A DNA stretch of 64,000 bases from contig NW_027478391.1 in the NCBI RefSeq assembly GCF_051014685.1, positions 930,001 to 994,000 of the forward strand, written 5' to 3'. Below are positions 22,733 to 35,520 of this stretch, piece by piece. The translations under genes were made by a program, and so were the position numbers. How positions within the stretch are numbered: position 1 is the stretch's first letter; every line of letters begins with the position of its first letter. The notes under the pieces were generated by a model. The model saw nothing but the letters and a program-made list of their open reading frames with translations, was not told the origin of the DNA and made no database searches. Origin of the DNA: Ptiloglossa arizonensis (lineage: Eukaryota > Arthropoda > Insecta > Hymenoptera > Colletidae).

Positions 22733-23794
22733 TTGCTCAACCATTCCTTAACTTCAAACTCCCATATCTCGCGAACGGACTGACGAACTCGAGAAATTCC
22801 TGTTGCATCTGAAAGTAGAAACTCGCCCGATTACAATGGTGTTTGTACTTTTCCCCTAGGCCATAGTAGTTATTGGTTTCGAGTATCAAACTTGCGAAAA
22901 TTTTGATGGTTTCTCAAACATTCCTTAACTTCCAACTCCCATGTATCGCGAACGGATTGACGAAGTCGAGAAATTTCCATTGCATCTGAAAGTAGAAACT
23001 CGCCCGATTACAATGGTGTGTGTATTTTTCCCCTAGGCCTTTTTAGTTATTGGCTTCGGGAATCAGACTTGCGTTAATTTTGATGGTTGCTCAACCATTC
23101 CTTAACTTCAAACTCCCATATCTCGCGAACGAATTGACGAACTCGAGAAATTCCTGTTGCATCTGAAAGTAGAAACTCGCCCGATTACAATGGTGTGCGT
23201 ACTTTTCCCCTAGGCCATAGTAGTTATTGGTTCCGAGTATCAGACTTGCGAAAATTTTGATGGTTGCTCAACCATTCCTTAATTTCAAACTCCCATATCT
23301 CGCGAACGGACTGACGAACTCGAGATATTCCTGTTGCATCTGAAAGTAGAAACTCGCCCGATTACAATGGTGTTTGTACTTTTCCCCTAGGCCATAGTAG
23401 TTGTTCGTTTCGAGTATCAAACTTGCGAAAATTTTGATGGTTTCTCAACCATTCCTTAACTTCGAACTCCCATGTCTCGCGAACGGATTGACGAAGTCGA
23501 GAAATTTCCGTTGCATCTGAAAGTAGAAACTCGCCCGATTACGATGGTGTGTGTATTTTTCCCCTAGGCCTTTGTAGTTATTGGTTTCGAGTATCAGACT
23601 CTCGAAAATTTTGATGGTTTCTCAACCATTCCTTAACTTCAAACTCCCATATCTCGCGAGCGGATTGACGAACTCGAGAAATTCCTGTTGCATCTGAAAG
23701 TAGAAACTCGCCCGATTACAATGGTGTGAGTACTTTTCCCCTAGGCCATACCAGTTATCGGTTTCGAGTATCAGACCAGCGAAAATTTTGATGG
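22733..23794 (-). repeat. Tandem 3-mer repeat, two copies (531 bp)
   Basis: TTGCTCAACC anchors at 22,733 and 23,264 are 531 bp apart. Both copies have GAACGGACTGACG, GGTGTTTGTACTTTTCC, CGAGTATCAAACTTGCG and GACGAAGTCGAGAAATTTCC. They differ at several bases (CTTCCAACTCCCATGTATCG against CTTCGAACTCCCATGTCTCG), so they are older than the large right-hand duplications. Confidence 0.82.
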
Positions 23795-25740
23795 TTTCTC
23801 AACCATTCCTTAACTTCAAACTCCCATATCTCGCGAGCGGATTGACGAAATCGAGAAATTCCTGTTGCATCTGAAAGTAGAGACTCGCCCGATTACAATG
23901 GTGTTTGTACTTTTCCCCTAGGCCATAGTAGTTGTTGGTTTCGAGTATCAGACCTGCGAAAATTTTGATGGTTTCTCAACCATTCCTTAACTTCAAACAC
24001 CCATACCTCGCGAACGGACTGACGAACTCGAGATATTCCTGTTGCATCTGAAAGTAGAAACTCGCCCGATTAAAATGGTGTTTGTACTTTTCCCCTAGGC
24101 CATAGTAGTTGTTGGTTTCGAGTATCAGACCTGCGAAAATTTTGATGGTTTCTCAACCATTCCTTAACTTCAAACTCCCGTATCTTGCGAACGGATTGAC
24201 GAACTCGAGAAATTCGTGTTGCATCTGAATGCAGAAACTCGCCCGATTACAACGGTATGAATATTTATGCCCTAAGCGATTCTAGTTATTCGTTTCTAGC
24301 ATCAGAATTGCGAAAATTTTGATGGTTTCTCAACCTTTCCTTAACTTCAAACTCCCGTATCTCGCGAACGGATTAACGAACTCGAGAAATTCCTGTTGCA
24401 TATGAAAGCAGAAACTCGCCCGATTACAACGGTATGTGATTTTTGCCCTAGGAAATAGAAGTTATTGGTTTCGAGTATCAGACTTGCGAAAATTTTGATG
24501 GTTTCTCATCCATTCCTTAACTTCAAACTCGCATATCTCACGAATGGATTGACGAACTCGAGAAATTCCTGTTGCATCTGAAAGTAGAAACTCGCACGAT
24601 TACAATGGTGTGTGTACTTTTCCCCTAGGCCATTCCAGTTATTGGTTTCGTGTATCAGACTTGCGAAAATTTTGATGGTTTCTCAACCATTCCTTAACTT
24701 CAAACTCCCGTATCTCGCGAACGGATTGACGAACTCGAAAAATTCGTGTTGCATCTGAAAGCACATACTTGCCCGATTACAACGGTCTGTGTATTTTTCC
24801 CCTAGGCCATTGTAGTTATTGGTTTGGATTATCAGACTTGCGAAAGTTTTGATGGTTTCTCAACCATTCCTTAACTACAAACTCCCATATCTCGCGAACG
24901 GATTGACGAACTCGAGAAATTCCTGTTGCATCTGAAAGTAGAAACTCGCCAGATTACAATGGTGTGTGTACTTTTCCCCAAGGCCACTCCAGTTACTGGT
25001 TTCGAGTATCAGACCAGCGCAAATGTTGATGGTTTCTCAACCATTCCTTAACTTCAAACTCCGATATTTCGCGAACGGATTGACGAATCCGAATAATTTC
25101 TGTTGCATCTGACAGTAGAAACTCTCCCAATTACAAAGGTATGTGTATTTTTGCCCTAGGCCATAGTGGTTATTGGTTTCGAGTATCAGACTTGCGAAAA
25201 TTTTGATGGTTTCTGAACCATTCCTTAACTTCAAATTCCCATATCTCGCGAACGGATTGACTAACTCGAGAAATTCCTGTTGCATCTGAAAGCAGATTCT
25301 CGTCCGATTACAATGGTGTGTGTACTTTTCCTCTAGGCCATTCCAGTTATTGGTTTCGAGTATCAGACCAGCGAAAATGTTGATGGTTTCTCAACCATAC
25401 CTCCACTTCAAACTCCGATATTTCGCGAACGGTTTGACGAATCCGAATAATTTCTGATGCATCTGACAGTAGAAACTCTCCCAATTACAACGGTATGTGT
25501 ATTTTTGCCCTAGGCCATAGTAGTTATTGGTTTCGAGTATCAGACTTACGAAAATTTTGATGGTTTGTCAACCATTTCCTAACTTCAAGCTCCCATATCT
25601 CGCGAACGGAATGGCGAGCTCGAGAAATTCCTGTTGCGTCTGAAAATGGAAACTCGCCCGAATACAACGGTATGTGTACTTTTCCCCTAGGCCATTCCAG
25701 TTATTGGTTTCGAGTATCAGACCAGCGAAAATTTTGATGG
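23264..25740 (-). repeat. 14-mer higher-order repeat, copy 1 (2,477 bp)
   Basis: This block runs from TTGCTCAACC to the GATGG before the next TTGCTCAACC. It matches copy 2 at +2,477 bp in its first part and at +2,654 bp from about 23,986 onward. Markers shared with copy 2 include GATTAAAATGGTG (24,069), GGTATGAATATTTATGCC, GGTTTGGATTATCAG, CCCCAAGGCCACTCCAG and CGTTTGACGAATCCGAA versions of the diverged class. Confidence 0.88.
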
Positions 25741-28394
25741 TTGCTCAACCATTCCTTAATTTCAAACTCCCATATCTCGCGAACGGACTGACGAACTCGA
25801 GATATTCCTGTTGCATCTGAAAGTAGAAACTCGCCCGATTACAATGGTGTTTGTACTTTTCCCCTAGGCCATAGTAGTTGTTGGTTTCGAGTATCAAACT
25901 TGCGAAAATTTTGATGGTTTCTCAACCATTCCTTAACTTCGAACTCCCATGTCTCGCGAACGGATTGACGAAGTCGAGAAATTTCCGTTGCATCTGAAAG
26001 TAGAAACTCGCCCGATTACGATGGTGTGTGTATTTTTCCCCTAGGCCTTTGTAGTTATTGGTTTCGAGTATCAGACTCTCGAAAATTTTGATGGTTTCTC
26101 AACCATTCCTTAACTTCAAACTCCCATATCTCGCGAGCGGATTGACGAACTCGAGAAATTCCTGTTGCATCTGAAAGTAGAAACTCGCCCGATTACAATG
26201 GTGTGAGTACTTTTCCCCTAGGCCATACCAGTTATCGGTTTCGAGTATCAGACCAGCGAAAATTTTGATGGTTTCTCAACCATTCCTTAACTTCAAACTC
26301 CCATATCTCGCGAGCGGATTGACGAAATCGAGAAATTCCTGTTGCATCTGAAAGTAGAGACTCGCCCGATTACAATGGTGTGTGTACATTTCCCCTAGGC
26401 CATTCCTGTTATTCTTTTCTAGCATCAGAATTGCGAAAATTTTGATGGTTTCTCAATCATCTCTTAAATTCAAACTCCGATATTTCGCGAACGGATTGAC
26501 GAATCCGAAAAATTTCTGTTGCATCTGAAAGTAGAAACTCTCCCGATTACAACGGTATGTGTATTTTTCCCCTAGGCCATAGTAGTTATTGGTTTCGAGT
26601 ATCAGACTTGCGAAAATTTTGATGGTGGCTCAACCATTCCTTAAATTCAAACACCCATATCTCGCGAACGGACTGACGAACTCGAGATATTCCTGTTGCA
26701 TCTGAAAGTAGAAACTCGCCCGATTAAAATGGTGTTTGTACTTTTCCCCTAGGCCATAGTAGTTGTTGGTTTCGAGTATCAGACCTGCGAAAATTTTGAT
26801 GGTTTCTCAACCATTCCTTAACTTCAAACTCCCGTATCTTGCGAACGGATTGACGAACTCGAGAAATTCGTGTTGCATCTGAATGCAGAAACTCGCCCGA
26901 TTACAACGGTATGAATATTTATGCCCTAAGCGATTCTAGTTATTCGTTTCTAGCATCAGAATTGCGAAAATTTTGATGGTTTCTCAACCTTTCCTTAACT
27001 TCAAACTCCCGTATCTCGCGAACGGATTAACGAACTCGAGAAATTCCTGTTGCATATGAAAGCAGAAACTCGCCCGATTACAACGGTATGTGATTTTTGC
27101 CCTAGGAAATAGAAGTTATTGGTTTCGAGTATCAGACTTGCGAAAATTTTGATGGTTTCTCATCCATTCCTTAACTTCAAACTCGCATATCTCACGAATG
27201 GATTGACGAACTCGAGAAATTCCTGTTGCATCTGAAAGTAGAAACTCGCACGATTACAATGGTGTGTGTACTTTTCCCCTAGGCCATTCCAGTTATTGGT
27301 TTCGTGTATCAGACTTGCGAAAATTTTGATGGTTTCTCAACCATTCCTTAACTTCAAACTCCCGTATCTCGCGAACGGATTGACGAACTCGAGAAATTCG
27401 TGTTGCATCTGAAAGCACATACTTGCCCGATTACAACGGTCTGTGTATTTTTCCCCTAGGCCATTGTAGTTATTGGTTTGGATTATCAGACTTGCGAAAG
27501 TTTTGATGGTTTCTCAACCATTCCTTAACTACAAACTCCCATATCTCGCGAACGGATTGACGAACTCGAGAAATTCCTGTTGCATCTGAAAGTAGAAACT
27601 CGCCAGATTACAATGGTGTGTGTACTTTTCCCCAAGGCCACTCCAGTTACTGGTTTCGAGTATCAGACCAGCGCAAATGTTGATGGTTTCTCAACCATTC
27701 CTTAACTTCAAACTCCGATATTTCGCGAACGGATTGACGAATCCGAATAATTTCTGTTGCATCTGACAGTAGAAACTCTCCCAATTACAAGGGTATGTGT
27801 ATTTTTGCCCTAGGCCATAGTGGTTATTGGTTTCGAGTATCAGACTTGCGAAAATTTTGATGGTTTCTGAACCATTCCTTAACTTCAAATTCCCATATCT
27901 CGCGAACGGATTGACTAACTCGAGAAATTCCTGTTGCATCTGAAAGCAGATTCTCGTCCGATTACAATGGTGTGTGTACTTTTCCTCTAGGCCATTCCAG
28001 TTATTGGTTTCGAGTATCAGACCAGCGAAAATGTTGATGGTTTCTCAACCATACCTCCACTTCAAACTCCGATATTTCGCGAACGGTTTGACGAATCCGA
28101 ATAATTTCTGATGCATCTGACAGTAGAAACTCTCCCAATTACAACGGTATGTGTATTTTTGCCCTAGGCCATAGTAGTTATTGGTTTCGAGTATCAGACT
28201 TACGAAAATTTTGATGGTTTGTCAACCATTTCCTAACTTCAAGCTCCCATATCTCGCGAACGGAATGGCGAGCTCGAGAAATTCCTGTTGCGTCTGAAAA
28301 TGGAAACTCGCCCGAATACAAAGGTATGTGTACTTTTCCCCTAGGCCATTCCAGTTATTGGTTTCGAGTATCAGACCAGCGAAAATTTTGATGG
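25741..28394 (-). repeat. 15-mer higher-order repeat, copy 2 (2,654 bp)
   Basis: This is copy 1 plus one extra monomer. Its first part follows copy 1, then about 26,385-26,640 is replaced by sequence like 21,785-22,040, and the rest again follows copy 1 to its last base at 28,394. The next unit does not restart the repeat, so only two copies are present. Differences from copy 1 are few. Confidence 0.88.
26385..26640 (-). repeat. Patch copied from near the strand switch
   Basis: Within copy 2, this stretch stops matching copy 1 and matches 21,785-22,040 at an offset of 4,600 bp. Diagnostic features are ATTCTTTTCTAGCATCAG, CAATCATCTCTTAAAT, GACGAATCCGAAAAATTTC and GATGGTGGCTCAA, a combination otherwise noticed only at the 21.8 kb site. 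It adds one monomer net. Gene conversion or a double exchange between units about 4.6 kb apart would explain it. Edges are approximate because the flanks are also similar. Confidence 0.8.
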
Positions 28395-28802
28395 TTTCTC
28401 AACCATTCCTTAACTTCAAACTCCCATATCTCGCGAACGGATTGACGAAATCGAGAATTTCCTATTGCATCTGAAAGCAGAAACTCGCCCGATTACAACG
28501 GTATGTGTATTTTTGCCCTAGGAGATAGTAGTTATTGGTTTCGAGCATCAGACTTGCGAAAATTTTGATGGTTTCTCAACCATTTCTTAACTTCAATCTC
28601 CAAAATCTCGCGAACGGATTGACGAACTCGAGAAATTCCTGTTGAATCTGAAAGCAGATACTCGCCCGATTACGACGGTATGTGTACTTTTCCCCTAGGC
28701 CATTGTAGTTATTGGTTTCGAGTATCAGACTTGCGAAGATTTTGATGGTTTCTCAACCATTTCTTAACTTCAAACTCCAAAATCTCGCGAACGGATTGAC
28801 GA

Positions 28803-30566
28803 ACTCGAGAAATTCCTGTTGAATCTGAAAGCAGATACTCGCCCGATTACGACGGTATGTGTATTTTTCCCCTGGGCCATTCCAGTTATTGGTTTCGAGT
28901 ATAGACTTGCGAAAATTTTGATGGTTTCTCATCCACGCCTTAACTTCAAACTCCCATATCTCGCGGACGGATTGACGAACTAGAGAAATTCCTGTTGCAT
29001 ATGAAAGCAGAAACTCGCCCGATCACCTGGTATGTGTATTTTTGCCCTAGGAAATAGTAGTTATTGGTTTCGAGTTTCAGACTTGCGAAAATTTTGAAGG
29101 TTTCTCAACCACTACTTAAATTCAAACTCCCATATCTCACGAACGGATTGACGAACTCGAGAAATTCCTCTTGCATCTGAAAGTAGAAGCTCGCCCAATT
29201 ACAACGGTATGCGTATTTTCGCCCTAGACCATAGTAGTTATTGGTTTCGTATATCAGACTTGTGAAAATTTTGATGGTTGCTCAACCATTTCTTAACTTC
29301 AAACTCCAAAATCTCGCGAACAGATTGACGAACTCGAGAAATTCCTGTTGGATATGAAAGCAGATACTCGCCCGATTACAACGGTATGCGTATTTTTCAC
29401 GTAGGCCATTGTAGTTATTGGTTTCGAGTATCAGACTTGCGAAAATTTTCATGGTTTCTCAACCATTCCTTATCTTCAAACCCCATATCTCGCGAACGGA
29501 TTGACGAACCCGAAAAAGTCCTGCTGCATCTGAAAGCAGAAACCCGCCCGATTACAGCGGTATGTGAATTTTTGCCCTAGGCCATAGTAGTTATTGGTCT
29601 CGAGTATCAGACTTGCGAAAATTTTGATGGTTTCTCAACCATTCCTTAACTTCAAACAACCATATCTCACGTACGGATTGACGAACTCGAGAAATTCCTG
29701 TTGAATCTGAAAGCAGATACTCGCCCGATTACGACGGTATGTGTATTTTTCCCCTGGTCCATTCCAGTTATTGGTTTCGAGTATAGACTTGCGAAAATTT
29801 TGATGGTTTCTCATCCACGCCTTAACTTCAAACTCCCATATCTCGCGGACGGATTGACGAACTAGAGAAATTCCTGTTGCATATGAAAGCAGAAACTCGC
29901 CCGATCACCTGGTATGTGTATTTTTGCCCTAGGAAATAGTAGTTATTGGTTTCGAGTTTCAGACTTGCGAAAATTTTGAAGGTTTCTCAACCACTCCTTA
30001 AATTCAAACTCCCATATCTCACGAACGGATTGACGAACTCGAGAAATTCCTCTTGCATCTGAAAGTAGAAGCTCGCCCAATTACAACGGTATGCGTATTT
30101 TCGCCCTAGACCATAGTAGTTATTGGTTTCGTATATCAGACTTGTGAAAATTTTGATGGTTTCTCAACCATTTCTTAACTTCAAACTCCAAAATCTCGCG
30201 AACAGATTGACGAACTCGAGAAATTCCTGTTGGATATGAAAGCAGATACTCGCCCGATTACAACGGTATGCGTATTTTTCACGTAGGCCATTGTAGTTAT
30301 TGGTTTCGAGTATCAGACTTGCGAAAATTTTCATGGTTTCTCAACCATTCCTTATCTTCAAACCCCATATCTCGCGAACGGATTGACGAACCCGAAAAAG
30401 TCCTGCTGCATCTGAAAGCAGAAACCCGCCCGATTACAGCGGTATGTGAATTTTTGCCCTAGGCCATAGTAGTTATTGGTCTCGAGTATCAGACTTGCGA
30501 AAATTTTGATGGTTTCTCAACCATTCCTTAACTTCAAACAACCATATCTCACGAACGGATTGACGA
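28803..30566 (-). repeat. Tandem 5-mer repeat, two copies (882 bp)
   Basis: Copies are about 28,803-29,684 and 29,685-30,566. Anchors GTATAGACTTGCG, which has a private 1-bp deletion, lie 882 bp apart (28,901 and 29,783). Other shared markers are CCGATCACCTGG, TTTTCGCCCTAGACC, ATTTTTCACGTAGGCC and AACCCGCCCGATTACAGCGG. The identical pair of short open frames seen here follows from the duplication, not from coding function. Confidence 0.87.
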
Positions 30567-30604
30567 ACTCGAGAAATTCCTGTTGCATCTGAAAGCAGAA
30601 ACTC

Positions 30605-30621
30605 GCCCGATTACAACGGTA
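30605..30621 (-). other. CENP-B-box-like motif, example in right arm
   Basis: GCCCGATTACAACGGTA is the exact reverse complement of the best left-arm variant and is very common in the right arm, where ACAACGGTA alternates with ACAATGGTG, which lacks one more core base. Units with and without the better match are interspersed, as box-bearing and box-less units are in some known centromeric satellites. Confidence 0.4.
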
Positions 30622-30757
30622 TGTGTATTTTTGCCCTAGGAGATAGTAGTTATTGGTTTCGAGCATCAGACTTGCGTAAATTTTGATGGTTTCTCAACCA
30701 TTTCTTAACTTCAATCTCCAAAATCTCGCGAACGGATTGACGAACTCGAGAAATTCC

Positions 30758-31600
30758 TGTTGAATCTGAAAGCAGATACTCGCCCGATTACGACGGTATG
30801 TGTACTTTTCCCCTAGGCCATTGTAGTTATTGGTTTCGAGTATCAGACTTGCGAAAATTTTGATGGTTTCTCAACCATTTCTTAACTTCAAACTCCAAAA
30901 TTTCGCGAACAGATTGACGAACTCGAGAAATTCCTGTTGAATCTGAAAGCAGATACTCGCCCGATTACGACGGTATGTGTATTTTTCCCCTGGGCCATTG
31001 TAGTTATTGGTTTCGAGTATCAGACTTGCGAAAATATTGATGGTTTCTCAACCATTCCTTAACTTCAAACTCCCATATCTCGCGGACGGATTGACGAACT
31101 CGAGAAATTCCTGTTGAATCTGAAAGCAGATACTCGCCCGATTACGACGGTATGTGTACTTTTCCCCTAGGCCATTGTAGTTATTGGTTTCGAGTATCAG
31201 ACTTGCGAAAATTTTGATGGTTTCTCAACCATTTCTTAACTTCAAACTCCAAAATTTCGCGAACAGATTGACGAACTCGAGAAATTCCTGTTGAATCTGA
31301 AAGCAGATACTCGCCCGATTACGACGGTATGTGTACTTTTCCCCTAGGCCATTGTAGTTATTGGTTTCGAGTATCAGACTTGCGAAAATTTTGATGGTTT
31401 CTCAACCATTTCTTAACTTCAAACTCCAAAATTTCGCGAACAGATTGACGAACTCGAGAAATTCCTGTTGAATCTGAAAGCAGATACTCGCCCGATTACG
31501 ACGGTATGTGTATTTTTCCCCTGGGCCATTGTAGTTATTGGTTTCGAGTATCAGACTTGCGAAAATATTGATGGTTTCTCAACCATTCCTTAACTTCAAA
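30758..31600 (-). repeat. Homogenised patch with 3-mer step (531 bp)
   Basis: Units starting TGTTGAATCTGAAAGCAG recur almost every monomer (about 30,758, 30,935, 31,111, 31,288, 31,465). The marker CCCCTGGGCCATTG with GAAAATATTGATGG recurs 531 bp apart (30,991 and 31,522). Neighbouring units in this patch are unusually similar to one another, which points to recent local turnover. Confidence 0.8.
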
Positions 31601-31784
31601 CTCCCATATCTCGCGAACGCATTGACGAACTCGAGAAATTCCTGCTGCATCTGAAAGCAGAAACTCGCCCGATTACAACGGTATGTGTATTTTTGCCCTA
31701 GGCAATAGAAGTTATTGGTTTCGAGTATCAGACTTGCGAAAATTTTGATGGTTTCTCAACCATTCCTTAACTTCAAACTCCCGT

Positions 31785-32245
31785 ATCTCGCGAACGGATT
31801 GACGAACTCGAGAAATTAATGTTGCATCTGAAAGCACATACTCGCCCGATTACAACGGTCTGTGTATTTTTCCCCTAGGCCATTGTAGTTATTGGTTTGG
31901 ATTATCAGACTTGCGAAAGTTTTGATGGTTTCTCAACCATTCCTTAACTACAAACTCCCATATCTCGCGAACGGATTGACGAACTCGAGAAATTCCTGTT
32001 GCATCTGAAAGTAGAAACTCGCCCGATTACAATGGTGTGTGTACTTTTCCCCAAGGCCACTCCAGATACTGGTTTCGAGTATCAGACCAGCGCAAATGTT
32101 GATGGTTTCTCAACCATTCCTTAACTTCAAACTCCGATATTTCGCGAACGGATTGACGAATCCGAATAATTTCTGTTGCATCTGACAGTAGAAACTCTCC
32201 CAATTACAACGGTATGTGTATTTTTGCCCTAGGCCATAGTAGTTA
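31785..32245 (-). repeat. Third partial copy of part of the 14/15-mer
   Basis: GGTCTGTGTATTTTTCC, GGTTTGGATTATCAG, TTAACTACAAACTCCC, CCCCAAGGCCACTCCAG and GCGCAAATGTTGATGG occur in the same order as at about 24,710-25,170 and 27,364-27,824. The marker ATTATCAG lies 4,419 bp from its partner at 27,482. It shows that a block of the 14/15-mer was also placed downstream of the 5-mer and 3-mer regions. Confidence 0.75.
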
Positions 32246-32567
32246 TTGGTTTCGAGTATCAGACTTGCGAAAATTTTGATGGTTTCTCAACCATTTCTTA
32301 ACTTCAAACTCCAAAATCTCGCGAACGGATTGACGAACTCGAGAAATTCCTGTTGAATCTGAAAGCAGATACTCGCCCGATTACGACGGTATGTGTATTT
32401 TTCCCCTGGGCCATTGTAGTTGTTGGTTTCGAGTATCAGACTTGCGAAAATATTGATGGTTTCTCAACCATTCCTTAACTTCAAACTCCCATATCTCGCG
32501 GACGGATTGACGAACTCGAGAAATTCCTGTTGCATATGAAAGCAGATACTCGCCCGATTACAACGGT

Positions 32568-33398
32568 ATGTGTATTTTTCACGTAGGCCATTGTAGTTAT
32601 TGGTTTGGAGTATCAGACTTGCGAAAATTTTCATGGTTTCTCAACCATTCCTTACCTTCAAACCCCATATCTCGCGAACGGATTGACGAACTCGAGAAAG
32701 TCCTGCTGCATCTGAAAGCAGAAACCCGCCCGATTACAGCGGTATGTGAATTTTTGCCCTAGGCCATAGTAGTTATTGGTCTCGAGTATCAGACTTGCGA
32801 AAATTTTGATGGTTTCGCAACCATTCCTTAACTTCAAACAACCATATCTCACGAACGGATTGACGAACTCGAGAAATTCCTGTTGCATCTGAACGCAGAA
32901 ACTCGCCCGATTACAACGGTATGTGTATTTTTGCCCTAGGAGATAGTAGTTATTGGTTTCGAGTATCAGACTTGCGAAAATTTTGATGGTTTCTCAACCA
33001 TTTCTTAACTTCAATCTCCAAAATCTCGCGAACGGATTGACGAACTCGAGAAATTCCTGTTGAATCTGCACGCAGATACTCGCCCGATTACGACGGTTTG
33101 TGTACTTTTCCCCTAGGCCATTGTAGTTATTGGTTTCGAGTATCAGACTTGCGAAAATTTTGATGGTTTCTCAACCATTTCTTAACTTCAAACTCCAAAA
33201 TCTCGCGAACGGATTGACGAACTCGAGAAATTCCTGTTGAATCTGAAAGCAGATACTCGCCCGATTACAACGGTATGTGTATTTTTCACGTGGGCCATTG
33301 TAGTTATTGGTTTCGAGTATCAGACTTGCGAAAATTTTGATGGTTTCTCAACCATTCCTGAACTTCAAACTCCCATATCTCACGAACGGATTGACGAA
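32568..33398 (-). repeat. 12-mer family, leading partial copy
   Basis: This matches 34,514-35,520 but is one monomer shorter: the offset is 1,946 bp at its left side and 2,122 bp from 33,237 onward. The missing unit is spliced out at about 33,240-33,265, where a GAATCTGAAAGCAG unit joins directly to ACAACGGTATGTG and CACGTGGGCC. The unit with CACGTAGGCC at 32,580 links it to the 5-mer repeat at 29.4 and 30.3 kb. Confidence 0.8.
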
Positions 33399-35520
33399 CG
33401 CGAGAAATTCCTGTTGCATCTGAAAACAGAAACTCGCCCGATTACAACGGTATGAATATTTATGCCCTAAGCCATTCTAGTTATTCGTTTCTAGCATCAG
33501 AATTGCGAAAATTTTGATGGCTTCTCAACCATTCCTTAACTTCAAACTCCCGTACCTCGCGAACGGATTGCCGAACTCGAGAAATTCCTATTGCATCTGA
33601 AAGTAGAAACTCGCCCGATTGCAACGGTATGTGTATTTTTCCCCTAGGTCATTGTAGTTATTGGTTTCGAGTATCAGACTTGCAAAAATTTTGATGGTTT
33701 ATCAACCATTCCTTAACTTCATACTACCATATCTCGCGAACGGATTGATGAACTCGAGATATTCCTCTTGCATCTGAAAGCAGAAACTCGCCCGATTACA
33801 ACGGTATGAATATTTATGCCCTAAGCCATTCTAGTTATTCGTTTCTAGCATCATAATTGCGAAAATTTTGATGGTTTCTCAACCTTTCCTCAACTTCAAA
33901 CTCCCATATCTCGCGAACGGATTGACGAACTCGAGAAATTCCTGTTGCATCTGAAAGTAGAAACTCGCCCGATTACAACGATGTGTGTATTTTTCCCCTA
34001 GGCCTTTGTAGTTATTGGTTTCGAGTTACAGACTTGCTAAAATTTTGATGGTTTCTCAACCTTTCCTTAACTTCAAACTTCCATATCTTGCTAACGGATT
34101 GACGAACTCGAGAAATTCCTATTGCATCTGAAAGTAGAAACTCGCTCGATTACAACGGTGTGTGTATTTTTCCCCTAGGCCATTGTAGTTATTGGTTTCG
34201 AGTATCAGACTTGCGAAAATTTTGATGGTTTCTCAACCATTCCTTAACTTCAAACTCCCATATCTCGCGAACGGATTGACGAACTCGAGAAATTCCGGTT
34301 GCATCTGAAAGTAGAAACTCGCCCGATTACAACGGTATGTGTCTTTTTCCCCTAGGCCATTGTAGTTAATGGTTTCGAGTTTCAGACTTGCGAAAATTTT
34401 GATGGTTTCTCAAACATTCCTTAACTTCAAGCTCCCATATATCGCTAACTGATTGACAAACTCGAGAAATTCATATTGCACCTGAAAGTAAAAACTCGCC
34501 CGATTACAACGGTATGTGTATTTTTGCCCTAGGCCATAGTAGTTATTGGTTTCGAGTATCAGACTTGCGAAAATTTTCATGGTTTCTCAACCATTCCTTA
34601 TCTTCAAACCCCATATCTCGCGAACGGATTGACGAACTCGAGAAAGTCCTGCTGCATCTGAAAGCAGAAACCCGCCCGATTACTGCGGTATGTGAATTTT
34701 TGCCCTAGGCCATAGTAGTTATTGGTCTCGAGTATCAGACTTGCGAAAATTTTGATGGTTTCGCAACCATTCCTTAACTTCAAACAACCATATCTCACGA
34801 ACGGATTGACGAACTCGAGAAATTCCTGTTGCATCTGAACGCAGAAACTCGCCCGATTACAACGGTATGTGTATTTTTGCCCTAGGAGATAGTAGTTATT
34901 GGTTTCGAGTATCAGACTTGCGAAAATTTTGATGGTTTCTCAACCATTTCTTAACTTCAATCTCCAAAATCTCGCGAACGGATTGACGAACTCGAGAAAT
35001 ACCTGTTGAATCTGAACGCAGATACTCGCCCGATTACGACGGTATGTGTACTATTCCCCTAGGCCATTGTAGTTATTGGTTTCGAGTATCAGACTTGCGA
35101 AAATTTTGATGGTTTCTCAACCATTTCTTAACTTCAAACTCCAAAATCTCGCGAACGGATTGACGAACTCGAGAAATTCCTGTTGAATCTGAAAGCAGAT
35201 ACTCGCCCGATTACGACGGTATGTGTATTTTTCCCTAGGCCATTATAGTTATTGGTTTCGAGTATCAGACTTGCGAAAATTTTGATGGTTTCTCAACCAT
35301 TCCTCAACTTCAAACTCCCATATCTCGCGGACGGATTGACGAACTCGAGAAATTCCTGTTGCATATGAAAGCAGATACTCGCCCGATTACAACGGTATGT
35401 GTATTTTTCACGTGGGCCATTGTAGTTATTGGTTTCGAGTATCAGACTTGCGAAAATTTTGATGGTTTCTCAACCATTCCTGAACTTCAAACTCCCATAT
35501 CTCACGAACGGATTGACGAA
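33399..35520 (-). repeat. 12-mer higher-order repeat, copy 1 (2,122 bp)
   Basis: Counted from the marker CGCGAGAAATTCC (33,399). Within it are 12 distinguishable units, including GGTATGAATATTTATGCCC, CATACTACCATATC, GAGATATTCCTCTTGC, CTTGCTAACGG, CATATTGCACCTG, AAACAACCATATCTCACG and CACGTGGGCC (next copy edge). Copy 2 follows immediately with an identical period. Confidence 0.92.
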
